The translations under genes and the position numbers were made by a program. From positions 1,612,001 to 1,676,000 of the forward strand of contig NZ_JAUSYY010000001.1 of assembly GCF_030817175.1 (NCBI RefSeq): DNA of 64,000 nucleotides. Reading direction: 5' to 3'. Under the pieces are notes generated by a model that was not told where the DNA came from, ran no database searches, and saw only the letters and a program-made list of their open reading frames with translations. The number at the start of each line of letters is the position of its first letter. Position 1 is the first letter of the stretch. Shown piece by piece: positions 1 to 10,261 of this stretch. This stretch comes from Agromyces ramosus (lineage in GTDB: Bacteria; Actinomycetota; Actinomycetes; Actinomycetales; Microbacteriaceae).

Positions 1-2
1 TC

Positions 3-890
3 GTGCAGGTCTCGACGCCCCGCTCGATCGGCAGGGTCTCGGGCTTCGGCTGGGGCATGGGGTACGTCGGCGGCATCGTGCTGCTGCTCATCGTGTACTT
101 CGGCTTCATCCAGCCCGAGGTCGGGCTCTTCGGCGTGACGGGTGACCAGGGGCTCGACGTGCGCGTGACCGTGCTCGTCTCGGGCATCTGGTTCGGCCTG
201 TTCGCGCTGCCGTTGTTCTTCGCGGTGCCCGAGTACCGCAACCCCGCCGCGGTGGATCGCGGCAAGGTGAGCTTCTTCGGCTCCTACGTTCGCCTCGGCC
301 GCGACATCAAGCGGCTCTGGAAGGAGCAGCGCAACACGGTGTGGTTCCTGCTCGCGAGCGCCGTCTTCCGCGACGGCCTCGCGGGTGTGTTCACGTTCGG
401 CGGCGTGCTCGCGGCATCCGTCTTCGGGTTCTCGGCCGGCGAGGTGATCATCTTCGCGATCGCCGCGAACGTGGTCGCAGGCATCTCGACGATCGCGGTC
501 GGCGCCCTCGACGACCGGCTCGGCGCCAAGCCGGTCATCATCACGGCGCTCATCGGCCTCGTCGTGAGCGGCCTGCTCATCTTCCTGCTGCACGACGGCG
601 GCCAGATCGTGTTCTGGACGGCGGGCCTCGCGCTCTGCCTCTTCGTCGGCCCGGCCCAGTCGGCGAGCCGCACGTTCCTCGCCCGCCTCATCCCCGCCGG
701 CCGCGAGGGCGAGGTGTTCGGCCTCTACGCGACGACGGGCCGGGCCGTCAGCTTCCTCGCGCCGATGGCCTTCACGCTCTTCGTCGTGATCGGCGGCGCG
801 CCGTACTTCGGCATCCTCGGCATCGTGCTCGTGATCGCGCTGGGGCTCGCGCTGCTCATCCCGGTGAAGGCGACGCCCGTGCGGCGGTAG
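3..890 (+). CDS. MFS transporter, UMF1/Atg22-like, C-terminal part (5' end outside window)
   Basis: This is a membrane transporter whose open frame runs in from the left edge, so the GTG at 3 is probably not the start. The visible 295 residues contain about eight hydrophobic segments and a basic loop with the sequence KRLWKEQRNTVW, as in UMF1-family (Vacuole effluxer Atg22-like) major facilitator proteins. Full-length relatives are usually 420-460 aa, so roughly the first 130-160 residues are missing. The substrate cannot be read from sequence. The gene converges on the TetR gene downstream, with a hairpin between them. Confidence 0.75.
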   Translation: MQVSTPRSIGRVSGFGWGMGYVGGIVLLLIVYFGFIQPEVGLFGVTGDQGLDVRVTVLVSGIWFGLFALPLFFAVPEYRNPAAVDRGKVSFFGSYVRLGRDIKRLWKEQRNTVWFLLASAVFRDGLAGVFTFGGVLAASVFGFSAGEVIIFAIAANVVAGISTIAVGALDDRLGAKPVIITALIGLVVSGLLIFLLHDGGQIVFWTAGLALCLFVGPAQSASRTFLARLIPAGREGEVFGLYATTGRAVSFLAPMAFTLFVVIGGAPYFGILGIVLVIALGLALLIPVKATPVRR

Positions 891-897
891 CCAGGGG

Positions 898-937
898 GCG
901 GATGCCTCGAGCCGGGGCCCGGCGCCGGGGCATCCGC
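898..937. terminator. Bidirectional hairpin between convergent genes
   Basis: A perfect 9-bp inverted repeat, GCGGATGCC at 898-906 and GGCATCCGC at 929-937, encloses a G+C-rich loop between the 3' ends of the MFS and TetR genes. No U-tract follows. The arms are built from the GGCATCC word that is common throughout this genome. Confidence 0.55.
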
Positions 938-941
938 TCGC

Positions 942-1586
942 TCAGGCCGTCGTCTGCGACCGCAGCCGCTCGACGATCTCGTCGAGGGTGCGACTCACGA
1001 TGCGGGGCATGTCGACCGCGTCGGGGTCGAGGAGCCACTGCACCTGGAGGCCGTCCATGACGGCGATGAGCGCCGAGGCGGAGTCGCGCAACTCCTGCTC
1101 GTCGGTGTTGCCCGAGACCTCGCCGAGCACGCCGGCGATCTTCGTGCGCAGCCCCTCGGTGCGGCCGAGGAAGTACTCGTGGGCGGGATGCCCGTCGGTG
1201 ACGGACTCGCCGGAGAGCACCGAGTACGCCTGGACGACGCCGCGCCGGTGGGTGTTCTCCTCGACCGTGTCGACGAGGTGCTGCAGGAACGCCGGGCCCT
1301 CGGTCTGGGCGCGCGCGGGCACGCCGGCGACCTCTTCGCCGTCGCGGTACTTCAGCATCGCGATCAGCAGGCCCTCCTTGCTGCCGAAGTGGTGCAGCAC
1401 GCCCGCGTGCGTCATGCCCGCCTGCTCGGCGATCTCGACGAGCGCGCCCTTGTTGTAGCCGCGGGCGCCGAACACGTTCATGGCGGCCTTGAGCACGGCC
1501 TCGCGGCGCTCCGTGGTCTTGGCCTGCGGGCGTTGCACTCGCTCGGCCGCCGCCTTCGGCGCTCCGTCTCGCGCTGTGTCCACCAC
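942..1586 (-). CDS. TetR family transcriptional regulator
   Basis: This 214-aa protein has a TetR_N helix-turn-helix at about residues 27-72 (RREAVLKAAMNVFGARGYN, then THAGVLHHFGSKEGLL) and an alpha-helical ligand-binding domain. The GTG at 1586 is preceded by AGGAAGGA at a spacing of about six bases. It is transcribed away from the GH3 beta-glucosidase, and two palindromes lie in the gap between them. It is therefore likely to repress itself and the downstream glucoside locus; that target is inference. The ligand is unknown. Confidence 0.85.
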   Translation of the reverse strand: MVDTARDGAPKAAAERVQRPQAKTTERREAVLKAAMNVFGARGYNKGALVEIAEQAGMTHAGVLHHFGSKEGLLIAMLKYRDGEEVAGVPARAQTEGPAFLQHLVDTVEENTHRRGVVQAYSVLSGESVTDGHPAHEYFLGRTEGLRTKIAGVLGEVSGNTDEQELRDSASALIAVMDGLQVQWLLDPDAVDMPRIVSRTLDEIVERLRSQTTA

Positions 1587-1645
1587 TGGGGTTCCTTCCT
1601 GTACGGACTGCGCAGAGGCATCCGCTTCGCTGCTGCGGCGTTATC

Positions 1646-1683
1646 GAACCGTTACGGTTCTTAGCTTACTTACAAGTCAGTAA
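1646..1683. promoter_or_regulatory. Two palindromes in the tetR / beta-glucosidase promoter region
   Basis: The divergent gap holds GAACCG-TTA-CGGTTC (1646-1660, perfect 6-bp arms) and an 18-bp near-perfect palindrome of form TTACTnACnnGTnAGTAA (1666-1683). The second has the length and symmetry of a TetR-family operator. It sits about 55 bp upstream of the glucosidase GTG at 1738, where repressor binding would block transcription. No protein binding is shown by sequence alone. Confidence 0.6.
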
Positions 1684-1737
1684 GTGTGCCAGCATGGCCG
1701 AGTCACTCGACGACGAGTTGTGAATTGGAGTATAGGC

Positions 1738-4236
1738 GTGAGCTCAACGACGACCGCCCCCGGCGCCCTCGCCACCGACCTCCCGCTCGGGGAGAAGGTG
1801 CAGCTGCTCACCGGCGCAGCCACCTGGACGCTCCGGGCGATCCCCGAGCTCGGCCTGCGCACGATGACCGTCTCCGACGGTCCGATCGGCGTGCGCGGCA
1901 CCGGCGATGACGGCGAGCCCTCCGCACAGCTGCCCGCCCCGTCGGCGACTGCCGCGACGTGGGACCTCGACCTCCAGGCCCGCCTCGGCACCCTCATGGC
2001 CGCCGAAGCGCGGCGCAAGGGCGTCGACGTCGTGCTCGCCCCCGTCGTGAACCTGCAGCGCAGCCCCGTCGGCGGACGCCACTTCGAGTGCTTCTCCGAA
2101 GACCCGCTGCTCACCGCGCGGCTCGCGGTGGCCTTCATCTCGGCGATCCAGGAGCAGGGCATCGCGGCGTGCGTCAAGCACTTCGTCGGCAACGAGACCG
2201 AGACCGACCGCACCGAGTACCTCTCGCGCATCGACGAGCAGACCCTGCGCGAGGTCTACCTCGCACCCTTCGAGGCCGTCGTCGACGCCGGCGTCTGGAC
2301 CATCATGGCCGCGTACAACGGCCTCACCCGCGAGGGCGTCGACGCGACCGCCACTGCGCATGGCCCGCTGCTCAACGGCGTGCTCAAGGGCGAGTGGGGC
2401 TTCGACGGCATCGTCATGAGCGACTGGCTCGCCACGAAGACCGTCGTCGAGCCGGCGCTCGGCGGCCTCGACCTCGTCATGCCCGGCCCCGGAGGCCCGT
2501 GGGCCGACGGGCTCCTTTCCGCCGTCGAAGACGGGCGCGTGCCCGAGTCGGTCATCGACGAGAAGGTCGCGCGCATCCTGCTGCTCGCCGAGCGAGTCGG
2601 TGCGCTGAGCGGCGTCGCGGGCGAGACGGTTCCGTACGACCCGAGCGGCGCCACGGAGCATCCGACCGACGACGACGTCGTGGCGCTGCTCCGCGAGGCG
2701 GCGGCCCGCTCGACGGTCGTGCTCCGCAACGCCGGCCCGCTCCTGCCGATCGAGCCCGCCGACGCCGCGACGCGCGGCCGCATCGCCCTGATCGGCCACA
2801 ACGCCGTCGAGCCCTTCACCCAGGGTGGCGGCAGTGCGTTCGTCACCCCGCCGCACGTCAGCGAACCGCTCGCCGCGCTGCGCGAGGCGTTCCCCGACGC
2901 CGAGGTCACGCTCCACCGCGGCGGCGCGACCACACTGGGTGCGCCCCTCGCGCCGACCGAACTCCTCACGACGCCCGACGGCGAGCCCGGCATCCGCATC
3001 GACCACCTCGACGCCGCCGGCGCGGTCATCGCCTCTGAGCAGGTGCCGGATGCCGCGAGCCTCTGGTTCCCGATCGACGACGATGCCGTGGCATCCGTTC
3101 GCCTCAGCACGGTGCTCGCACTGGCCGCTCCGGGCCGCCACACCATCGAGCTCGGACCGGTGGGCGCGCACCGCATCACCGTCGACGGCGTGCTGCGCGC
3201 CGAGTCCGACGCGCGCGTCGGGGTGGAGGTCGTGCTGAACTCGAGCTACGCCAACCCTGCGTCGGTCGAGACGCACGTTGACGTCGAGGCACCGCGTGCG
3301 GTACACGTCGAGGCCGACCTCCAGGTGATCGACGGCGAATCGTACGGCCGCTTCGTGCGACTGCACTTCCGCTACCGCGCGCCGAGCCGGTCGATCGACG
3401 AGGAGCTCGACGACGCCGTCGCCGCGGCATCCGTCGCCGATCTCGCCGTCGTCGTGGTCGGCACGAACTCCGAGACCGAGTCCGAGGGGTGGGACCGGCC
3501 GAACCTCGACCTGCCCGGCCGCCAGAACGAGCTCGTGCGCCGGGTCGCCGCCGCGAACCCGCGCACCGTCGTGGTCGTGAACGCCGGCGCACCGGTGCTG
3601 CTGCCATGGCTCGAGGAGGTGCCCGCCGTGCTCTGGTGGTGGCTGCCCGGCCAGGAGGCGGGCGGCTCGCTCGCGGCCGTGCTCACCGGCGCGATCGAGC
3701 CGTCGGGCCGGCTGCCGTGGACGCTTCCCGCCGACCATCGCGATGTGCCGGTGCCGAACGGGCTTCCCGTCGACAACATCATCGACTACGTCGAGGGCGT
3801 GCACGTCGGGCACCGCGCATGGGACCGGCTCGGCCGCACCCCCGCACGCGAGTTCGGCTACGGGCTCGGTTACACCGAGTGGGAGTACCGCGGCCTCGAG
3901 CTCGCCGACGAGGCATCCGGCGCTGAAGCGGTGCTCGCCACCGCACGCGTCACGCTCGCCAACACCGGCGCGCGCGACGGCCGCGAGGTCGTGCAGGTCT
4001 ACCTCTCGGCCGCTGGCGACACCGGCCGCCCCGTGCGCTGGCTCGCCGGATTCGCCGTCGCCGACGTCGCCACCGGCAGCACCACCACCGTCGACATCCC
4101 GCTCGCCCGCCGGTCGTTCGAGACCTGGTCGACGGATGCCGCGACCTGGACCCTTCCCACCGGCACGTATCGTGTCGCCGTCGGCAGGTCCTCGCGAGAC
4201 CTCCGCCTCGAGACCGCACTCGCGGTCGGGGGCTGA
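1738..4236 (+). CDS. Beta-glucosidase, glycoside hydrolase family 3
   Basis: This 832-aa enzyme removes terminal beta-D-glucosyl (or related) residues with retention. The N-terminal GH3 barrel contains GGRHFECFSEDP and KHFVGNETETDR, and the nucleophile Asp lies in GIVMSDW near residue 235. The C-terminal alpha/beta sandwich contains GWDRPNLDLPGRQ. A roughly 150-residue beta-rich insertion around 390-540 is in the usual place of a PA14 domain, and a fibronectin-III-like domain ends the protein. GTG 1738 was chosen over an in-frame GTG at 1684 because GGAG precedes it by seven bases. There is no signal peptide, so it probably acts on sugars imported by the ABC system downstream. Confidence 0.9.
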   Translation: MSSTTTAPGALATDLPLGEKVQLLTGAATWTLRAIPELGLRTMTVSDGPIGVRGTGDDGEPSAQLPAPSATAATWDLDLQARLGTLMAAEARRKGVDVVLAPVVNLQRSPVGGRHFECFSEDPLLTARLAVAFISAIQEQGIAACVKHFVGNETETDRTEYLSRIDEQTLREVYLAPFEAVVDAGVWTIMAAYNGLTREGVDATATAHGPLLNGVLKGEWGFDGIVMSDWLATKTVVEPALGGLDLVMPGPGGPWADGLLSAVEDGRVPESVIDEKVARILLLAERVGALSGVAGETVPYDPSGATEHPTDDDVVALLREAAARSTVVLRNAGPLLPIEPADAATRGRIALIGHNAVEPFTQGGGSAFVTPPHVSEPLAALREAFPDAEVTLHRGGATTLGAPLAPTELLTTPDGEPGIRIDHLDAAGAVIASEQVPDAASLWFPIDDDAVASVRLSTVLALAAPGRHTIELGPVGAHRITVDGVLRAESDARVGVEVVLNSSYANPASVETHVDVEAPRAVHVEADLQVIDGESYGRFVRLHFRYRAPSRSIDEELDDAVAAASVADLAVVVVGTNSETESEGWDRPNLDLPGRQNELVRRVAAANPRTVVVVNAGAPVLLPWLEEVPAVLWWWLPGQEAGGSLAAVLTGAIEPSGRLPWTLPADHRDVPVPNGLPVDNIIDYVEGVHVGHRAWDRLGRTPAREFGYGLGYTEWEYRGLELADEASGAEAVLATARVTLANTGARDGREVVQVYLSAAGDTGRPVRWLAGFAVADVATGSTTTVDIPLARRSFETWSTDAATWTLPTGTYRVAVGRSSRDLRLETALAVGG

Positions 4237-4298
4237 GCCCAACAGCAGCACCGAGCACCACACGCACCACCACAACCGAAATGCAAGGAGGCATTGAA

Positions 4299-5954
4299 AT
4301 GCGAAAGAACATCCTCGCCGCGGGGGCCGTACTGGTCGTCGCCGGCCTGGCTTTCACGGGCTGCAGCGCCGACACGGGCGGCGGTGACACGGGCACCAAG
4401 GTGCTCACCGTCGGCATGCCGAACGGTCCCCAGCAGGAGAACCAGAATCCGCTCGCCACCGGTTCGGCGTCGCTCTCGCTGGGCTACGCGTTCGCCGTGT
4501 ACGAGTCGCTCATGCAGGTCAACGAGATCGACCCGACCGAGGCGCCCACCCCGTGGCTCGCCGAATCCGTCGAGTGGAACGCGGACTCCACGCAGGCCGT
4601 GATCACGGCCCGCGAGGGCGTGAAGTGGTCGGACGGCGAGGACTTCACCGCCGACGACATCGCGTTCTCGATCCAGCTCCGCAAGGACAACCCGGAGTTG
4701 AACATCGACTTCCCCGACCAGTACGGCGACATCACCGTCGACGGCAACCAGGTCACCGTGAACTTCACCACCGGCCAGTACGTCAACCAGGTGAAGCTCT
4801 ACAAGCTCCTCATCGTGCCGGAGCACATCTGGGCCGACGAGGACGCGGTGACGTTCGCGAACACCGAGATGATCGGCACCGGCCCGTTCACCCTCAAGAC
4901 GTTCACCCCGCAGGCGGTGACGCTCGAGCCGAACGAGGACTATTGGGGTGAGGAGCCCAAGGTCGCCGAGCTGCGTTACGACGCATTCAACGACAACGCC
5001 GGCCTGACGACCGCGCTCACGTCCGGTGAGGCGCAGTGGGGCTGGACGTTCATCCCCGACTACGAGCAGACCTTCATCGCTCAAGACCCCGAGCACTACG
5101 CGCAGGTCGCCGGCGGCGGCTTCGGCGTCGACGTGCTCTACCTCAACAACGAGACGAAGCCGTTCGACAACGTGGCATTCCGCCAGGCACTGAACATGGT
5201 CGTCGACCGCGGCGACATCTCGCAGACCGCCGGCTACGGCGTGTGGCCCGAGATCACGAGCGTCACCGGACTGCCACAGCCCTCAGGCGACGCCTTCATC
5301 TCCGAGGCGTACCAGGGCGAAGAGCTCTCGGTCGACGTCGATGGCGCCAAGCAGGTGCTCGCCGACGCCGGGTACACCTACGACGGCGACAAGCTCATCG
5401 ACCCCGACGGCGAGCCGGTGACCTTCACGCTCACGAACCCGAGCGGCTGGACCGACTACCTCGACGCACTCGGCATCATCGCCGAGGGCGCCGCGTCACT
5501 CGGCGCCGAGGCGACGGTCGAGCCGATCGTGCAGGACACCTGGTTCAACGACACCATCCCGTTCGGGAACTTCCAGGCCTCGCTGCACTGGACCGACGGC
5601 GGCTCGACGCCATGGAACATGTACTCGAACATCATGGACGGCGCCTCGTACGTGCCGCTCGGCGAGACGGCGAACTGGAACTTCGGCCGCTACCGGAACG
5701 ACGAGGTCACCCAGGCGCTCGCGACCTACAAGGCGGCCGCGAGCGACGAGGAGCGCCAGGCGGCACTCGACGTGGTGCAGGAGCGCTTCGTCGAGGACGT
5801 CCCGGGCATCGTGATCTGGTCGCGGCCCGCCGTCGCCCAGTACTCGACGGCCAACTACACGGGATTCCCGACCGCCGAAGACCCCTACGCGAACCCGCAG
5901 CCCACGGGCCCGCAGGCGGCGCTCATCCTGTCGAAGCTCACCCCCACGGAGTGA
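4299..5954 (+). CDS. ABC transporter substrate-binding lipoprotein, family 5 (Dpp/Opp-like)
   Basis: This 551-aa extracellular solute receptor has a signal peptide ending in the lipobox LAFTGC, so it is anchored to the membrane by Cys23 or so. The body matches SBP_bac_5 (for example the WLAESVEWN and WSDGEDFTADD segments). ATG 4299 was chosen because AAGGAGG ends seven bases upstream; an ATG at 4281 overlaps that site. Family 5 receptors bind peptides, nickel or oligosaccharides. The intracellular GH3 glucosidase just upstream points to beta-linked oligosaccharides here, which is inference. Confidence 0.88.
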   Translation: MRKNILAAGAVLVVAGLAFTGCSADTGGGDTGTKVLTVGMPNGPQQENQNPLATGSASLSLGYAFAVYESLMQVNEIDPTEAPTPWLAESVEWNADSTQAVITAREGVKWSDGEDFTADDIAFSIQLRKDNPELNIDFPDQYGDITVDGNQVTVNFTTGQYVNQVKLYKLLIVPEHIWADEDAVTFANTEMIGTGPFTLKTFTPQAVTLEPNEDYWGEEPKVAELRYDAFNDNAGLTTALTSGEAQWGWTFIPDYEQTFIAQDPEHYAQVAGGGFGVDVLYLNNETKPFDNVAFRQALNMVVDRGDISQTAGYGVWPEITSVTGLPQPSGDAFISEAYQGEELSVDVDGAKQVLADAGYTYDGDKLIDPDGEPVTFTLTNPSGWTDYLDALGIIAEGAASLGAEATVEPIVQDTWFNDTIPFGNFQASLHWTDGGSTPWNMYSNIMDGASYVPLGETANWNFGRYRNDEVTQALATYKAAASDEERQAALDVVQERFVEDVPGIVIWSRPAVAQYSTANYTGFPTAEDPYANPQPTGPQAALILSKLTPTE

Positions 5955-5973
5955 TCCGGAGCTCCGACACCCC

Positions 5974-6008
5974 GGTCGTGCGGCGGGTGCACCACCCGCC
6001 GCACGACC
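5974..6008 (+). terminator. 16-bp perfect stem-loop after the binding-protein gene
   Basis: GGTCGTGCGGCGGGTG (5974-5989) pairs perfectly with its complement at 5993-6008 around a 3-base loop. There is no T-run. Such intercistronic hairpins usually protect the receptor mRNA or partly terminate, giving more receptor than membrane components. The remaining importer genes follow directly, so this is likely an attenuator or stabiliser rather than an operon end. Confidence 0.65.
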
Positions 6009-6035
6009 ACCCCTACCCTCTCCCCAGGTGATGTG

Positions 6036-7039
<1,004 letters not shown>

Positions 7040-7043
<4 letters not shown>

Positions 7044-8020
7044 AGTTCTTCCTGCGTCGGCTGGCCTTCTACGCGATCACGTTCTGGGCCGCCGTCACCA
7101 TCAACTTCTTCATTCCGCGCATCATGCCCGGCGACCCGGTCAGGGCGCTCATCGCGAAGAACCAGGGGCGCATCTCGACCGACGCCGAGGCAGCGCTGCG
7201 CGTGCTGTTCGGACTCGACGCGGAGACCTCGCTCTGGCAGCAGTACCTCGACTACTGGGCCCTGCTGCTGCGTGGGGAGCTCGGCATCTCGTTCACGTAC
7301 TTCCCGACGCCGGTGCTCGAGGTGATCCAGCAGGCGCTGCCGTGGACCGTCGGACTCGTCGGCATCGCGACGATCATCAGCTTCACGATCGGCACCCTGA
7401 TCGGCACGGCCGTCGGCTGGCGCCGCGGCACGTGGGCCGACTCGCTGCTCCCGATCTCGACGTTCTTCTCATCGGTGCCCTACTTCTGGCTCGCGCTCGT
7501 CGCCATCTCGATCTTCTCGGTGACGCTGGGCTGGTTCCCGGCGAGCGGCAGCTACGACCGCTCGCTCGTGCCGGCGTGGTCGTGGGAGTTCGTGGGCTCG
7601 GTCATCTACTACGGCACGCTGCCAGCCATCACGATCGTGATCTCGTCGATCGCCGGCTGGATCCTCGGCATGCGCAACATGATGGTGACCGTGTCGTCGG
7701 AGGACTACGTCACGGTCGCCCAGGCCAAGGGGCTCAGCGAGCGAACCGTCATGCTCGGGTACGCGGCCCGCAACTCCGTGCTGCCGCAGGTCTCGAGCTT
7801 CGCGCTGTCGCTCGGCTTCATCGTGGGCGGCACCCTCGTCATGGAGATCGTCTTCTCGTACCAGGGCATCGGGTACTTCCTCTTCACGGCGGTCGCCGCG
7901 AAGGACTACCCGCTCATGCAGGGCATCTTCCTCGTCATCACGCTCGCGGTGCTCCTCGCGAACATCGCGGCGGACATCGTCTACGGGGTGCTCGATCCGC
8001 GCACCCGACAGGAGGGCTGA
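7040..8020 (+). CDS. ABC importer permease, DppB/OppB-like
   Basis: This 326-aa inner-membrane subunit has about six transmembrane segments and the BPD_transp_1 signature with an EAA-type loop ([21 protein letters not shown]). The N-terminal [11 protein letters not shown] with a following hydrophobic helix is typical of DppB. ATG 7040 overlaps the preceding stop, so translation is coupled. It forms the channel with the permease encoded next. Confidence 0.87.
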
Positions 8021-8025
8021 CCGAC

Positions 8026-9056
8026 ATGACGATCGACACGAGCATCGTCGAGGAGACGAACGAACTGGCGCGGCCGTCGCAGGCGCCGGCCACGGGCGCG
8101 TTGTCGGTCGCGTCGCGTCGCTCGAAGCGAGGCGGGCCGCGCAAGTTCCTGTTCCTGCGCAACGCGAAGGCGCTCACCGGCCTCGCGATCCTCGCCTTCT
8201 TCCTGCTCATCGCGATCATCGGGCCATGGATCGCGCCCTACGACCCGAGCGCCCGTAGCGACGACGTGCTGCAGCCGCCGTCGTGGGAGCACTGGTTCGG
8301 CACGACGCACCTTGGTCAGGACGTGTTCTCGCAGATCCTCGTGGGTACGCGCGGCGTCATCGTCGTCGGCTTCGTCGCGGGCATCGTCGCGACGACCATC
8401 GGCGTGATCGTCGGCGTCACGGCCGGTTACGTCGGCGGTCTCGGCGACGAGAGCCTCTCCGTGCTCGCGAACGTGTTCCTCGTCATCCCGCAGCTGCCGC
8501 TCATCATCATCATCGCCGGGCAGCTGCCCACGGTGGGCGGAGTGACGGTCGCCCTCGTCATCGCGATCACCGGTTGGGCGTGGGGCGCCAGGGTGCTGCG
8601 CGCCCAGACACTCTCGTTGCGGCGACGGGACTTCGTCGAGGCGGCCCGCGCGAACGGCGAGCGCACCTGGCGCATCATCACGGCGGAGATCCTGCCGAAC
8701 CTCACCGCGATCATCGCGGCGGGCTTCGTCGGCACCGTCGGCTTCGCGGTGCTCTCGCTGATCACCCTCTCGTTCATCGGCATCGGCAACACGGGCGAGT
8801 GGAACTGGGGCACCGTGCTCTACCAGGCGCAGTCGCAGCTCGCCCTGCAGCGGGGCGCATGGTGGTGGTTCGTGCCCGCCGGCCTCTGCATCGCCCTCCT
8901 CGGCATGTCGCTGACGCTCATCAACTTCGGCATCGACGAGTTCGTGAACCCGCGGTTGCGGTCAACGGGCCTGAACGCGAAGACGCTGCGCAAGCGCGGC
9001 ATCCGACCCCGCATCGGCTTCACGCCGGTCGTGCGAGAAGCGAAGGAGGACCGGGC

Positions 9057-9060
<4 letters not shown>
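8026..9060 (+). CDS. ABC importer permease, DppC/OppC-like
   Basis: This 344-aa membrane subunit has an extended cytoplasmic N-terminus of about 50 residues, then the OppC_N helix (LTGLAILAFFLLIAIIGPW) and the conserved periplasmic-facing motif HWFGTTHLGQDVFSQ. The EAA loop follows (RRRDFVEAARANG). ATG 8026 is preceded by GGAGGG at 8011. It starts five bases after the DppB-like stop and its own stop overlaps the next ATPase gene. Confidence 0.87.
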
Positions 9061-10154
<1,094 letters not shown>

Positions 10155-10208
10155 CGGTCGTCGTAGCCACCGAATCGGAGACGCGTGCATCGACCATCAA
10201 CGGTGAAG

Positions 10209-10232
10209 GGGCCCGCTCACCAGAGCGGGCCC
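10209..10232. terminator. Bidirectional terminator hairpin
   Basis: GGGCCCGCTC (10209-10218) and GAGCGGGCCC (10223-10232) are perfect 10-bp arms around ACCA. It lies between the converging importer operon and nuclease gene, 54 bases after the ATPase stop. Confidence 0.8.
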
Positions 10233-10261
10233 ATTCATCCATGCCGAGGGTCAGTCGCCTC

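Noticed and set aside
1684..1737. Upstream GTG start for the GH3 glucosidase
   Set aside because: It would add 18 basic residues and overlap the operator palindrome. The GTG at 1738 has a proper ribosome site.
1744..4275. 843-codon open frame on the minus strand
   Set aside because: It is the antisense shadow of the GH3 gene. It has no domain, and its composition is that of a high-GC reverse frame.
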